Below the pieces are notes generated by a model. That model ran no database searches. It had not been told where the DNA came from and saw only the letters and a program-made list of their open reading frames with translations. This document shows, piece by piece, positions 11,932-23,270 of a DNA stretch of 64,000 bases. The DNA is from Hygrocybe punicea (Eukaryota; Basidiomycota; Agaricomycetes; Agaricales; Hygrophoraceae): positions 2,046,001-2,110,000 of the forward strand of contig OY744468.1 of the NCBI GenBank assembly GCA_963556145.1, in the 5' to 3' direction. Position numbers and translations under genes: made by a program. Each line of letters starts with the position of its first letter. Position 1 is the first letter of the stretch.

Positions 11932-12146
11932 TTGAGCAGTCGAGATGAGGCCGTTCTCTCGGGCTCAAGTGCTTCAAGTGGACGTGACGATTAAATGTCC
12001 ACAACCGTCAAACGCTCAGCGCTCAGCGCTCCCTAGATTATTTGTCTAATGCTCAGCGCTCGGCAATGCTTGGCCTAAAAAAACCCGTTTGACCGTCTTG
12101 GTGGCGTATACTTACCTTATTCTCATCGTGCTCTCTCCTGACAACC
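11932..12146. promoter_or_regulatory. Divergent intergenic promoter region with CTCAGCGCTC repeats
   Basis: This 215-bp spacer separates two divergently oriented start codons. It contains CGCTCAGCGCTCAGCGCTC near 12012 and a third copy GCTCAGCGCTC near 12051. Part of it (GAGCAGTCGAGATGAGG through the GGGCTCAAG block) is duplicated at about 13080-13145, beyond the 12147 gene. Shared regulation of the pair is inferred from orientation and spacing only. Confidence 0.4.
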
Positions 12147-12850
12147 ATGATAAATACTAGCTACGCAGCTCCAGCATTTCCAAAGTATCAACCCACACAG
12201 GGCATCTCCAGTATGACTCTGAGCGACAGCTTTTGTCCATCATTGAAACCCAAACCTTTCAACCTCACTTCGGCTGAGATTCGAGACGCGTTTAAATTGA
12301 CACCTCAGTCGGATACACTGCGAAATCGCGTTGCTTTCATTTCTCCGACCCTCTCCGAGTCCAACGGTTTTATAGGGAACCAATTAGAGTACTTTGAACG
12401 CCACGGATACCTCCCAAGGTATCAGTCTCCTGTGCTATCGAATCCTAGCCCGAATAATGATGCAAAGAGGAGAGAGCATCGGGTGGTACGAAAAAATTGT
12501 GTCCGTTGTTTTTCCAACCTTTCTCACCAAGACTTGCACAGTTCGAGTCGGTCACCACCTTCAGGAAACGTACTCGCACGCATCACGGAGACAGTTCCGA
12601 CGAGGAGAATAGTCCATCAGGATTGAAACCAGCCAAGCAACGACGGGGGAGTTACAATCTGGCCCAAGCTATTGATAATTTGGCATTGCAGGAGTTGAAG
12701 GAAGAGTTTCGTCGCCGCGCGGCTTTGGAGAAGAAACTGGTGGAGTTCGCGCATCAGAACTTGAAGAAGATGCAGGCTATTCAACGAGAGATTGCGTCCT
12801 TTATGTTCGAGCCATCATTCACTCATGATCGCTGCTATTGCCTCACATAA
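12147..12850 (+). CDS. Hypothetical protein with basic patch and coiled coil
   Basis: The ATG at 12147 begins exon 1. An intron 12483-12541 (GTGGTA...CACAG, phase 0) joins it to exon 2, stop 12848-12850, giving about 214 residues. The N-terminus is Ser/Pro-rich. Across the splice lies a basic stretch (KRREHR then FRKRTRTHH), an acidic DSSDEEN and a possible nuclear localisation signal KPAKQRRG. The C-terminal third is a strong coiled coil with LALQELKEEFRRRAALEKK. Nothing catalytic is visible. The architecture (disordered N-terminus, C-terminal coiled coil, divergent partner) parallels the 9714 gene, but I see no clear sequence homology. Confidence 0.55.
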
Positions 12851-13401
12851 TAAAGCTTATTCGCCTTCACCCTCTTAGAATTCTGTGACATGTATCTACT
12901 CTCACCCGGGTATGTAGTATATTCTTGTTGATCCCCCTCCAACCCGTCCTCCTCCATCAGGCTCCATGTACCTTTGAATATATTATTTTTGCCTGCTGTA
13001 GTCCGCCGCGTCATGAGAAAAAAAAGCCAAATATGGACATTCGAGCAGTTGATGATTAAACGTGATTCAATGTGAAACGTTCGAGCAGTCAATGAGGCCA
13101 TTCTCTCGGCCGCTAGCTCTCGGGCTCAAGCGCTCAGCGCTCAACACATAAACATGATGAGTGTCCATTCAGTCGTCAAGTCTATCGAATTTGAGGTTTA
13201 TGTTGTGCATGGAGATTTTATGCACTACGAGCTTATACCTTATCCGAGTCCGTGTTGGCCAGCTCAGCTGGGCTCCGATATCTTTCATTTACATCTGTCA
13301 CCGGTACTTTTTCAACTTTGAGCATCGTAACTGAGTCGCTTTCGCATAATCTTCGAGTTGCACGGTCAGACCACGATCATACTACTGGACCCGCAACATA
13401 C
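12851..13401. other. Intergenic; contains a duplicated promoter-like block
   Basis: Region 13041-13150 repeats, with changes, the block found at about 11925-12030 (GAGCAGT...TTCTCTCGG...GGGCTCAAG...GCTCAGCGCTC). The remainder upstream of the Plavaka ATG at 13402 probably holds that element's 5' end. No gene was recognised. Confidence 0.4.
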
Positions 13402-16400
13402 ATGAACTTGAACGAGAATGCCTTGTTCTGTTGGTGCGGAAGGTCGTTCTCCGAGTCCGGTCCTCTGAAGAGTCACCAGAACAGTTGTCAAAAGAATAAA
13501 AGGCGATTGAGTGGGGCTTTGGCCAAGGCGAAAGAATTATGGACGAAGAGGAAAAGACGACGACTTGAAGATTTGACAGGACCTGGAAGTGGCCAGTCGT
13601 TCCCGGATGAACTCAGAGTGGTAGACATTGAGCCGGCTGAGCTTGTCATTGAGGCTCCTGTTAATGTTGTGGTGGTGCGTTTATTCTCAAAGTGGCCATA
13701 TACCTTTCCATGACTTATCCGAACTCATTAAAATTTCTCAGATTGAGTCGGTGATTCGACAAGGCGTAGATGGTGAACTGTCCCGAGAGAGCACGACCAT
13801 TCTTGCCAACGATGTGGGTTTATTTTGGTTTGGATGATGTCTTATAATAACTAATATATCTTTTATGATCCAGCACCTGCCAGAGGATGATGGCCATCTG
13901 TCTCTAGCAGAGCGAAGGTCGCGAAGGAATACTCGGCTGCCGAAGCGGTTCCGGGATGTCTTGCCACAGCCACTACCGCTCCTCCCACCAGCTGAAAATG
14001 TCTTACAATCAACATCACCACCACTGCCACCTGTTCCGCTTCCGCCGACACCATCTTCTCATTCAGGGGAATCTGCGAACCAATCGCTAGCCTCGCGCGT
14101 CTTTCGGATATTCCGGACGCCTCGAAATCTCTTCGGTCTTTTCAGACAGTACCGCTCGGACAAACTGCCGTCTCATGACCCTGAAGAACATGTTGATTTA
14201 CACAATCTATTCGAGGAACACGCTCCGTCATGGGATTCAGGCCAGACTGACGCAACCACTTCATCGCCTCGGCTTCAAGGTGAAGATACTTTCTATCCTT
14301 ATCCGAACGAGAGTTCATTCCGTCTTGGCACATGGTACTGGAACAACGGCGTCCAAAAATCCCGTGAGAGTTTCTCCGAACTTCTACGCGTTGTTGGGGA
14401 CCCCAAGTTCTGTCCAGAAGATGTGCGACGCACCCAATGGAGGAAGATTGACACTAAACTAGGCAGAAATGATTTTGATGGAGAAGATGGTGTAAATGAA
14501 GCGGAGGATGCAGAATGGGAGGATGAAGATGCTGGATGGAAGAGCATGCCCATCAATATCTCTGTTCCTTTCCATCACAGAACGAAGACGCCTGGCCCAC
14601 AGAATTATCTCGTAGGCCATCTTTATCACCAATCCCTCGTCTCCGTCATTCGCGAAAAGCTTGCAAATGCCGAACACATGCGGCACTTCCACTATGAGCC
14701 ATTCGAGTTATTCTGGCAACCTTTTGACACACGTCCTGAAGTACGGGTGCACGGGGAACTTTACACGTCACCCGCATTTTTGGATGCTCATCGTGAGCTC
14801 CAAGAAATGCCAGGAGAACCCGGGTGCAATCTCCCAAGGGTCATGGTAGCTATGATGTTCTGGTCCGATGCCACCCACTTGACATCCTTTGGGAACGCGA
14901 AACTGTGGCCATGTTATCTTTACTTCGGGAATGAATCCAAGTATCGCCGTTGTAAACCTACTTGTCATCTCTGCAACCACGTAGCCTATTTCCAGTCGGT
15001 GAGTCGGCAGTATTTGTACCTTATGTTTTGGGTCTTCTCTGATTATATTTCCAGCTTCCGGACGCGTTTAAGGACTTTGCCACTGAGAATCTGAATGGAA
15101 CACGGCCCAGTCAAGCTTTCATGACACACTGTCGGCGTGAAGCGCTACAAACACAATGGGACATAATCCTGGATGATGAATTCTTGATGGCCTATGAGCA
15201 TGGCATCGTGATTCAGTGTTCTGATGGAATCGCACGCCGATTTTATCCGCGAATTGTTACATACTTGGCCGATTATAAAGAGAAGTATATATTGTTTTTT
15301 CCTGTCCCAAGTCATAAGCTGAATATCTTCTCTTTACTTTAAGAGTCATCCTCGCCACCATTCGTGATCTAGGAAGGTGCCCTTGCCCCCGCTGCCTCAT
15401 ACCTCTCAATCTTGTACAAAATATGGGAATGGCACGAGACATGAACCAACGTCAAACACTTTCTCGTGTGGACGATACGGCCAGGAGGCGCAAGGTTGAA
15501 ACCGCTCGAGATATCATCTACAAAAAAAACTACGCCGTCGACAATGATGCAGTGGAAACAATCTTGAAGGAACAATCATTGGTGCCTACGTCTGTAAGTG
15601 TGCGTCGAATGCAAATGCAAATGGAAGCTGAACAATGAATACAGAATGCATTCTCTAGCAAGCTTGCGCAGTTTGGCTTTGCTTTGTTTGTGATGTTTGT
15701 AGTTGACATCATGCATGAATTTGAGTTGGGTGTCTGGAAAGCCCTTTTTATTCACCTTCTTCGAATGCTGGAAGCTGTGGACAAGACGCTGATTGATGAA
15801 CTGGATCGACGGTTAGTGATGGTCAGCGATGATAAACCGTATGACATTGAGTTGCCCATAGCTTTAGGCAGATATCGACTTTCGGCAGAGACACCATCAG
15901 ACGATTTTTGGCCAATGTGTCCGAATTGAAAAAATTGGCTGCTCGAGACTTTGAGGATATTTTGCAGGTTCGCATTCTATATCTCGTCATTAACAACCAA
16001 CTGATCTGGAATAATAGTGTGTAATACTGGTGTTTGATGGTCTACTTCCCGAGCCACACAACAGCGATATTTTACACTTACTGTTCGTCTGTGCACATTG
16101 GCATGGCCTAGCGAAGCTCCGCATGTACACCGACCATACCCTCGAGATTCTTGATGAGACCACCGTCCGCATTGGTGCCGAGTTTCGGGCCTTTGTTGGC
16201 AAAACTTGCCCGGCTTTCGACACGCGAGAGCTGAGTCGCGAAGTAGAGGCACGTAAACGCCGCGAGAGGAAGAAAGTGCAAACCCAAGCACAGTTCAGGG
16301 ACACCGTGCACAACCGCTCCGCAGATGTGGAAAGCTCGAATGCAAATGGACCACGACAAAAGAAGTTCAATCTTGAGACATACAAGTACCACGCCCTGGG

Positions 16401-17768
16401 TGATTATGCCAACACAATACGTCGATATGGCACTACCGATTCTTACTCTACAGAACCTGTAAGCGCGTTGGCTTACTTATGGTTTATTCATCATGGCGTC
16501 ATGCATTCATACAGGGTGAGCTTGAGCACCGCACGCCAAAGGCCCGATACAAGCGCACGGACAAAAAATCGTTCACCAAACAGTTAACTAGAATTGAACG
16601 CAGGGAGGCTCGGCTTCGCCGTTTACAGGACAAATTGGCCAGCAAGAAGGGATCGGATGAAGTGGTGGCCAAGACACCACAGGAACACCACCATATCGGT
16701 GCTTCTCAACGCCACTACAAGCATATAGGCACCTTTATCCAGAGAAACTCTGGAGACCCAGCAGTCAAGGTGAGTGTGGTGACCAAAAGTGAAGGCCCAT
16801 ATTGAAATTCGTTTGTCTGAAGGGGTTTCTGCCCAAGCTCAAAAAGCACCTTCTTGCTCGTATCCTGGATGGTAACGATGTTCTGTGTGACCAGAGTGGC
16901 TGCAGCTTCGACTCAGTTTTGTTCAAGCATGATCGCATGTACAAACACAACATTATGCGCATCAACTACACGACATACGACATTCGGCGCTCGCAAGATG
17001 TGGTGAATGCGTCCACGTCGCATTGTAACATCATGGTTCTGTCTAACTGTGACAGTGATCAAATCTCGAACCAGCCTCATCCGTTCAAGTACGCCAGAGT
17101 TCTTGGTGTTTACCACGTTAACGTCGTCTACGTCGGCCCTGGGATGGTTGACTATCAACCCCGTCGAATGGAGTTTTTATGGGTACGATGGTACCGCCGT
17201 ATAGAGTCAATCAGGGCTGGCTGGGACACATTCAAACTGCACCGTGTCCAGTTTCCGCCCATAGCCGATGAAGAGGCCTTTGGGTTCATTGACCCCTCCG
17301 ACATTCTGAGAAGCTGTCACATAATCCCAACATTTTCTATGGGGAAGTGTCATCTCGATGGCCATGGTTTATCATGCTGCGCCGGAGATTCATTAGATTG
17401 GGTTGCATATTATGTGAACCAGTGAGCATGCTAACGATTATATCGACCAGCGTCTCTCAATCCTATTCCACAGATTTGTGGATCGTGATATGCTCATGCG
17501 GTACATCGGTCTCGGAGTGGGACATGTATATGCTCCGCATGCACACTCTCACAATTCTTCGGGACGATCACAGGAACAATGTTTGGAAGAACTCAATCAG
17601 GAACATTTGGATCGCGACAGCGAGCATCATTTATTGGGCTCCAGCAGTACTGCTGAGCAGGATCACCTTGACAACATTTCAGACAATAGCAATTTTGACG
17701 ACTCAGACGATTCGTCCACTAATGAAGACGACGAAGAGGACTGCGCGATGGCGGAGATGTATGGCTGA
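13402..17768 (+). CDS. Plavaka-type transposase, copy 2, apparently intact
   Basis: A large multi-exon transposase gene. From the ATG at 13402 the first exon encodes a Cys/His finger (CWCGRSF...H-x4-C) and a basic helix (KRKRRRLED). The 13868-15000 exon carries a Pro-rich linker, the region around ELYTSPAFLDAHRELQ and the family motif MMFWSDATHLTSFG followed by LYFGN. Downstream exons give FMTHCRREALQTQWD, CPCPRC, DIMHEFELGVWKA, HGLAKLRMY, YHALGDYANT, GFLPKLKKHLLARI and INYTTYDIRRSQD. The end is FVDRDMLMRYIG and an acidic tail, stop 17766-17768. I found no forced frameshift or stop once introns of about 50-60 bp are allowed, for example reopening at about 15851 as FRQISTFGRDTIRRF. It probably acts as the mobilising protein of its element; terminal repeats were not located. 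Confidence 0.85.
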
Positions 17769-18831
17769 TGAGTACATACTTAAGAAACAAAATTGAAGCA
17801 ATGGGATCAAGCTAATCCGTCTAAATGGTTACTCCCCGACTCGTACGTCCTTTCGTCCTACTTGGATCCTTTTCGATATGTTATTCCATTTGCCGAAGTA
17901 TATATCGACGCGGTGCTGACCCTGTTATAAAGGTGAGCATCGAGAATGGCCATTAAATAAATGACTTACAAATTCAGCTAGGGCCACATAGCTGCCCCCA
18001 CGCCATTCGCCCTCGTAAAACACTTCGACGTAGTCGTGTGGCTGCCGACATTGTCAATTGACGCGTCCCAACGCTCCGATCACGCACTGAAAACTGAGCC
18101 TCGCTAACGGCGGCACGACCGGCTATGGAGACGGCTGCCGGCCGACATTTGGTAGACTGGGGAAACGTTAAGCCATGTATGTGCTAAGAGAATTGAAGGA
18201 CAAACCTTGGATTTAACTTTGGGCATGTTATGAGACTGAAGAAGCGGGATAGGGTATGAGTGGAGACAAAAGACGCAAAAGGAAAGAAGTCACGCAACGG
18301 TCAATTATCGGGAAAGCAGCTGAAGGACCACTTGCAATAAAGGTTCGCAAACTTCACATACCAACTCTGCCAGGCTCTCACCACGCATCCGTCAACATGG
18401 TCTCGTCCGAATTGTCACGGTGACCTACCAGCTTCAAGTTCGGCTTCCCGTTTAAAATGTAGTTAAGGTGAACATTGATTGACACGTCGTTGCATTCTCA
18501 CTACCAACTACGAAGGTAATTGTATGTTGCTCTGGATCTTTCGTGAGTCCTGAAATTCAATATCTACGCCTTCCACTTTTGTTGGGTATGCATGAGTCTC
18601 CAAATGAAATGGTCTCCGCCTCCGACATGCTACATTCGAACTTTCGGGGCAGATATTCTTTTCAGGTTTGTTTTGCACTTGCCGGCCTCCAAGCAATAGT
18701 GGGAACAGAAAACTATAGATGGATCCAAATTAGGTTTCTCTACCGCTCGAGATCTTAGATGGATCTTATCCATATTTGGTTCGCATGTTCATACCAAACG
18801 TATAAAAACGGCTGTCGTCCTCCAGATAGTC
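17769..18831. other. Intergenic, no gene seen
   Basis: About 1 kb between the Plavaka stop and the DUF6698-type gene. Open frames are short and none has exon-like composition. The first part is probably the 3' end of the Plavaka element and the last 100 bp the promoter of the next gene (ACGTATAAAAACGG near 18798 is TATA-like). Confidence 0.4.
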
Positions 18832-20236
18832 ATGATGTCGGACGAAGAAAATTCCTCTCTAAATACTACCGTCGGGCAAAAACGACCAGGAGCGTTGCAA
18901 CTCGGCCCCAGGAAAAAACGGTATGACTGTCATCACCTCCCCATCCAGATTCAACTCAACTCGAGCAGCAGCGGCGCTACAGACCCACTTGTTCACCATG
19001 GGAGGCATTTCGGACGCACCGTACACGCACTGTGCACCATAAATTCTCTTCTCAACAATGGCATACTCCGCATGGGAGAGCTCTCGGAATTTTCAGAAGA
19101 TTCATTCACGCACGAGTCAGTTCTTCATCCCCATCTTACACGGGAAATGGTGACTTGATAGACATCAGGGAGCGACGAGAGCACCGAATTTTTCAACTGC
19201 TCCTTCAAATGGTACCAGGGCTTGAGGACCGCTTGATGGAAGGCTCTAATGAAAACGTTGTGCATATCGCTGAGCTTGTATATGCCTTGTTGACTCTGAG
19301 CAATTCGGCAAGACTGACTCCGCGATAGATACAAAAAGGCTCTTCCAATGCGAGGTCTGATGACACGAAGACCTTGAAAGGTGCCATTCTCGACTGGATC
19401 GTGCCCCGCGGCCAATCTTTAAACCCTCCGTTGACCCGCAACGTCAAAATCGATCGTGGTTTCCATCATGAACGCACAGGAGCTCTACTATGTCCAGCAG
19501 GGTTGGACTGGTTTAATGCTGAGTCGGTACACTCATCTATATTAAATGCAGACTCTAACTTCCTCCAGGACGAAGGCGACGCTACGCAGCGGTGAAATGG
19601 CAGTCTCTGGAGATCAGTGGCCAGTTTTCCTTTATCACGACTATCTCTATGATCCAGATGATCCTTGGAACGGCCTGTTCCGGAGTGTTTTACTTGTATC
19701 GGTAAGTACTAGTCAATCTGCCTCAAGCGACACTAACTATTTTCTCAGGCGTACAAGCATATATTTACGTCGCCAACCTCCGTCGATGCGGAGCCCAAGG
19801 CTACGCGGTCTGGCAATGCGCGGATCCACGGAATGACACAAGTCACGCCGGCTTCGATCGCATACATTGCTACTCAGGTACGTATCAACCATCTTCGTTA
19901 CTTGTTGCTGACGGATATTGTTAAAGGTTCGTTTCGCGCTGTCCTCGTCGCCCGTATTCTCTAGGTCGGACACTATCACCGACTTGGAGCGATTCTACAA
20001 CTCTATCCTTGACCTGTTCGAAGATGTCGAAGAACAGGTGGAGGTCAATGATCTTCTCATGTGGTGGAACTGGTATGTTACCCTTGGGTTTTGTGCTGCT
20101 GCTTTCTTGATTCGTGCTTTATAGTCAAATATTTCCCAGTTATTCGTCAGCTCAGCGTCCCATCTGTAAGAACAGTGCTTTGGCGAGGATAAAGGCGAAA
20201 TGGTCAGAGCTGAGAGCCATGGCCTCCCATACTTAG
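18832..20236 (+). CDS. DUF6698-type conserved protein, copy 1
   Basis: About seven exons join without forced errors from the ATG at 18832. Ordered motifs are HFGRTVHALCTINSLL, EERREHRIFQLLLQMVPG, NARSDDTKTLKGAILDW, DRGFHHERTGALLCPAG, SGDQWPVFLYHDYLYDP, AYKHIFTSP, SGNARIHGMTQVTPASIAY, RFALSSSPVF and LLMWWN. The last exon ends with the TAG 20234-20236. This pattern matches my memory of the DUF6698 family, common in Agaricomycetes and of unknown function. The N-terminus has a short basic KKR segment; there is no signal peptide or membrane segment. A second, diverged member lies at 56.9-58.6 kb on the other strand. Confidence 0.8.
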
Positions 20237-21005
20237 TATACGTGTAGAATGATATCTATTCTAGGCAGTGACAATAAAACTACCAACAATTGTTTGTTCA
20301 GCTAATGATTAATGATCCTTTATCATACCCCTTGCTTATCTGGCCAAACTCCCTGTCTGTCAGGTAGCAGCAAACCAAACAGCATCGTCATGACTATTCT
20401 GGTCAATCTCACAAGCAGCGGTCTACCTTGCTAATCTGCTCACAGGTGCCATCCGGGCAGCCCTTTATCACTTGGCATCAGGCTTGTATACCTGGTAGCT
20501 CTCACCGAGGCTACCAACAATTGTTAGGTCAGTCACAAATGACCGTTTTTCGTGTTTCTTGCTTATCTGACCAACGGCTGTATGTCGGGTAGCAAATGAC
20601 CGCATGGCACCATTCTGGTCGATCTGGTGCATCCCACCAAGGCTACCGCGCACTATATTGTCAGCCACCACTGACAGGCAACCTGTCATTTCGCAGCACA
20701 CAGCTGGTGTCGGGCAATATCTAAATTTATTTTGCATTCTTTATAATGTATAATCTTATGTCTATCAATCTTTGTATGATTGTATGATCCACCATCGCTA
20801 CCGGCGTAGTTCTGACTTTGTCTGACCATCTATAAGAGTTGCAGTAATTAAAGAAAATATATGTGTTTTAAAGCTATATAATGCTTTGTCGTTTGGTGGT
20901 GGTTTTCCTGATGTACTTCCCATTATATTACAACTGCTGGTCTAATTGCAAATTTCTAATGGAATTGGATAATGCCTGATCGGCACTGTCGGCGTTGTTT
21001 TACCG
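20237..21005. repeat. Intergenic region with a degenerate 231-bp direct repeat
   Basis: CTACCAACAATTG occurs at 20280 and 20511, and each copy is followed by related sequence (CTTGCTTATCTG, GGTAGCA, ATTCTGGTC). This indicates an old tandem duplication of about 231 bp. No coding frame is convincing. The rest up to 21005 is AT-rich and presumably promoter. Confidence 0.6.
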
Positions 21006-23053
21006 ATGACAAACTCCGCCAACCGCTACCAGCTTCCAAATGATTTCGTGAAGCTTGTCCCACAGTTGAAGGCCAGGCGCAAGGACCCGCGTAAACAGTT
21101 TCACACCACCACTACACTTTGCTTCTCTATGGCAAACCAAACTAGTATTCCTTTAATTGACGAGCAGTCCGCGAATCCATTCTATTGCCCAGAGTATCCC
21201 GCTGTTATCTTTGCAGACGCTCTCCGACGACAACTGCGTCGCTCTCATGTCAGAAAAGTTACCAGTAATACACACCCCCAAGGCCACATAATTCTGCAGT
21301 CTTTTGCTCACAACCTCGACCGAGCTCTTTTCTCGGAGGATAGCGACCTCCCACACCCCCCGTCATATCAAGACTCTGTGGTAAATTCCGGTCTCGGCTT
21401 TCCCTCCGAATCACCAGGCCCGCAGGAACTGTACGCCATCCCTTCCTGGGAGCAACAAGGCTTGTCGACACTCGCATCGAACGATTGTGGCCTGCTCTCT
21501 CGTAACGCTGTAAAACGAAAACGGTCTTCTAGCTCTTCTGATACCTTTAGTGACATCAAACGCCCGACCAAATATGCGAAATCTTATCAGTCTGTTCACG
21601 ACAGTTCTTTTGAGGTGGAAATCAAGGCCCATAGTCTGAACTACTTATGTCCGAACGCTGCTTACTCGCCATACGACTATGAAGAATATGCCGTACGAGA
21701 ACGAACATATCGGGCACCCACAAGAGCCAATCCAACCTTCCGTGACCTCACTTTCCGCGTTCAGGCCCTTGAAGGTGACGTTAATTGTGGACAATTTTTG
21801 GTATTGGAATTTAATATTTCATCATTCTCCAGGTTGGGGATGATCACGATAAATCTTTCTTCGTTACATAACTTGATATATGCGCTTCTCTTAGATGAGC
21901 TTTGCGGACCCCCCATTGGAACAGAATCATCCCGTGATATCAACGCTTTCATTGCTCGTCTTGATGCTTTGCTACCAGGGATAAGACTCAAAGAACGGCT
22001 ACTTCATTTAGACCCTCCAACCCATCAAAAAATTGCCCAAATCCTGGCCGATGACGGTCGGTCTGCATTCCTACCTTTCTCCCCCATTTGTTTCTCCTAC
22101 CGTCTACTAGGTCTTCTAAATGCGCGTACATTAAACACTCTGCGGACTTCCGAGATTCGGTCACTTTCTCTAGTCGCTTCCTTGGGTGACGAAAATGGTC
22201 TGAATATATCGGGCAGGGAAATCCTACGTGGTGACTTCCGAGCAATTCATTATTCATTCGCCCCGCATGCTTTCTTACAAACAACAATTAGTATTCAGCC
22301 TGCCAAATAGCTTTCTTTTCCTTTCGGAGCTTTCTTTTAGCGGAACCTCTCTGAACGATTTTGACCTTGTTCACATTCATCATTTGCCCAAACTGGCTAC
22401 TTTATTCCTGGACAACACCGGCATAGGAAACGAAGCGTCAGCCATGGCATACCTCGTTTGGTCTCAATTCCCGTTGTTGACCAATCTCGTTATTACAGCA
22501 TATTCCTTCTCATTAGTCTCAAACACTCTCTCGCTCATCTTTGCATCTGTGCTAACTCTCGAATCGATGACGCCGCTGTGCCCGCTCTCCTCTTGCTCTC
22601 CAAACTCTCGTATTTGTCGATTCTCGATACCAGCATAGAAATGGACGGCTTGCGGATTCTTTTGGCAACCGTACTCCAAGAAAAACGCTCCCTCGACATT
22701 GAAATTCCTTTCACTTGCGAACAATATATAGACAGTGAGGCCTTTTTTTCTCGTATCAAAAGCTTGCTAGGGTAGGTTCTCAGGGAAAAAGTTATGCAGG
22801 CATGGATTCGAAATACCTGGTCCATCCTACCCCTCCCCTCATCGTCAACGCCGCTATCTGCTCTCAGCTCTCCATCGCTGCTCTGGAACGCAATCTCGCG
22901 AAGCATGCCGAATGCAATCCAAACATCGTCGCATCGGGTACAAGGGCAGAGATGGTCCAGAGGCTTGAAAATATCCTGAAGACCAGAGAGATGGACCTTG
23001 TTGTAAGAGAGATGATCTGGGGTGATGATGTACCAGACTCTGACAGTGGATAA
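21006..23053 (+). CDS. Leucine-rich-repeat-like protein with C-terminal SAP-like motif
   Basis: A multi-exon gene from the ATG at 21006. The N-terminal half is largely disordered, with a basic patch ([11 protein letters not shown]) that may be a nuclear signal. Introns at about 21776-21831 and 21871-21894 are needed. The middle has irregular leucine-rich repeats: [34 protein letters not shown], then [17 protein letters not shown] and [15 protein letters not shown]. The last exon (about 22802-23053) has [18 protein letters not shown], resembling the second helix of a SAP DNA-binding motif, and an acidic end. Exon borders around 22270-22310 and 22440-22530 are approximate. A nuclear or chromatin role is inference; LRRs of this kind usually mediate protein contacts. 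Confidence 0.65.
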
Positions 23054-23270
23054 TGCCTTGACCATCCTCAGAATAGCAGTTGTCGTCATTCCGTGCCTGT
23101 AGAATTATAATAATAACCGGATGTCAAAAATCGTTCCTTTATGTCAGATAGCGATTTACTTATTGACTAAGAGAGAACACGATCCACAATGTTTGTGTTC
23201 TTCTAATAATGTGTGTGATGACGGAAAGGTCGTTCGGATGTTACATGTATATAAATGAAAGCTATAATAG

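Noticed and set aside
9459..12850. Mating-type HD1/HD2 locus suggested by divergent gene pairs
   Set aside because: No homeodomain signature (W-F-x-N-x-R helix) is visible in any of the four products.
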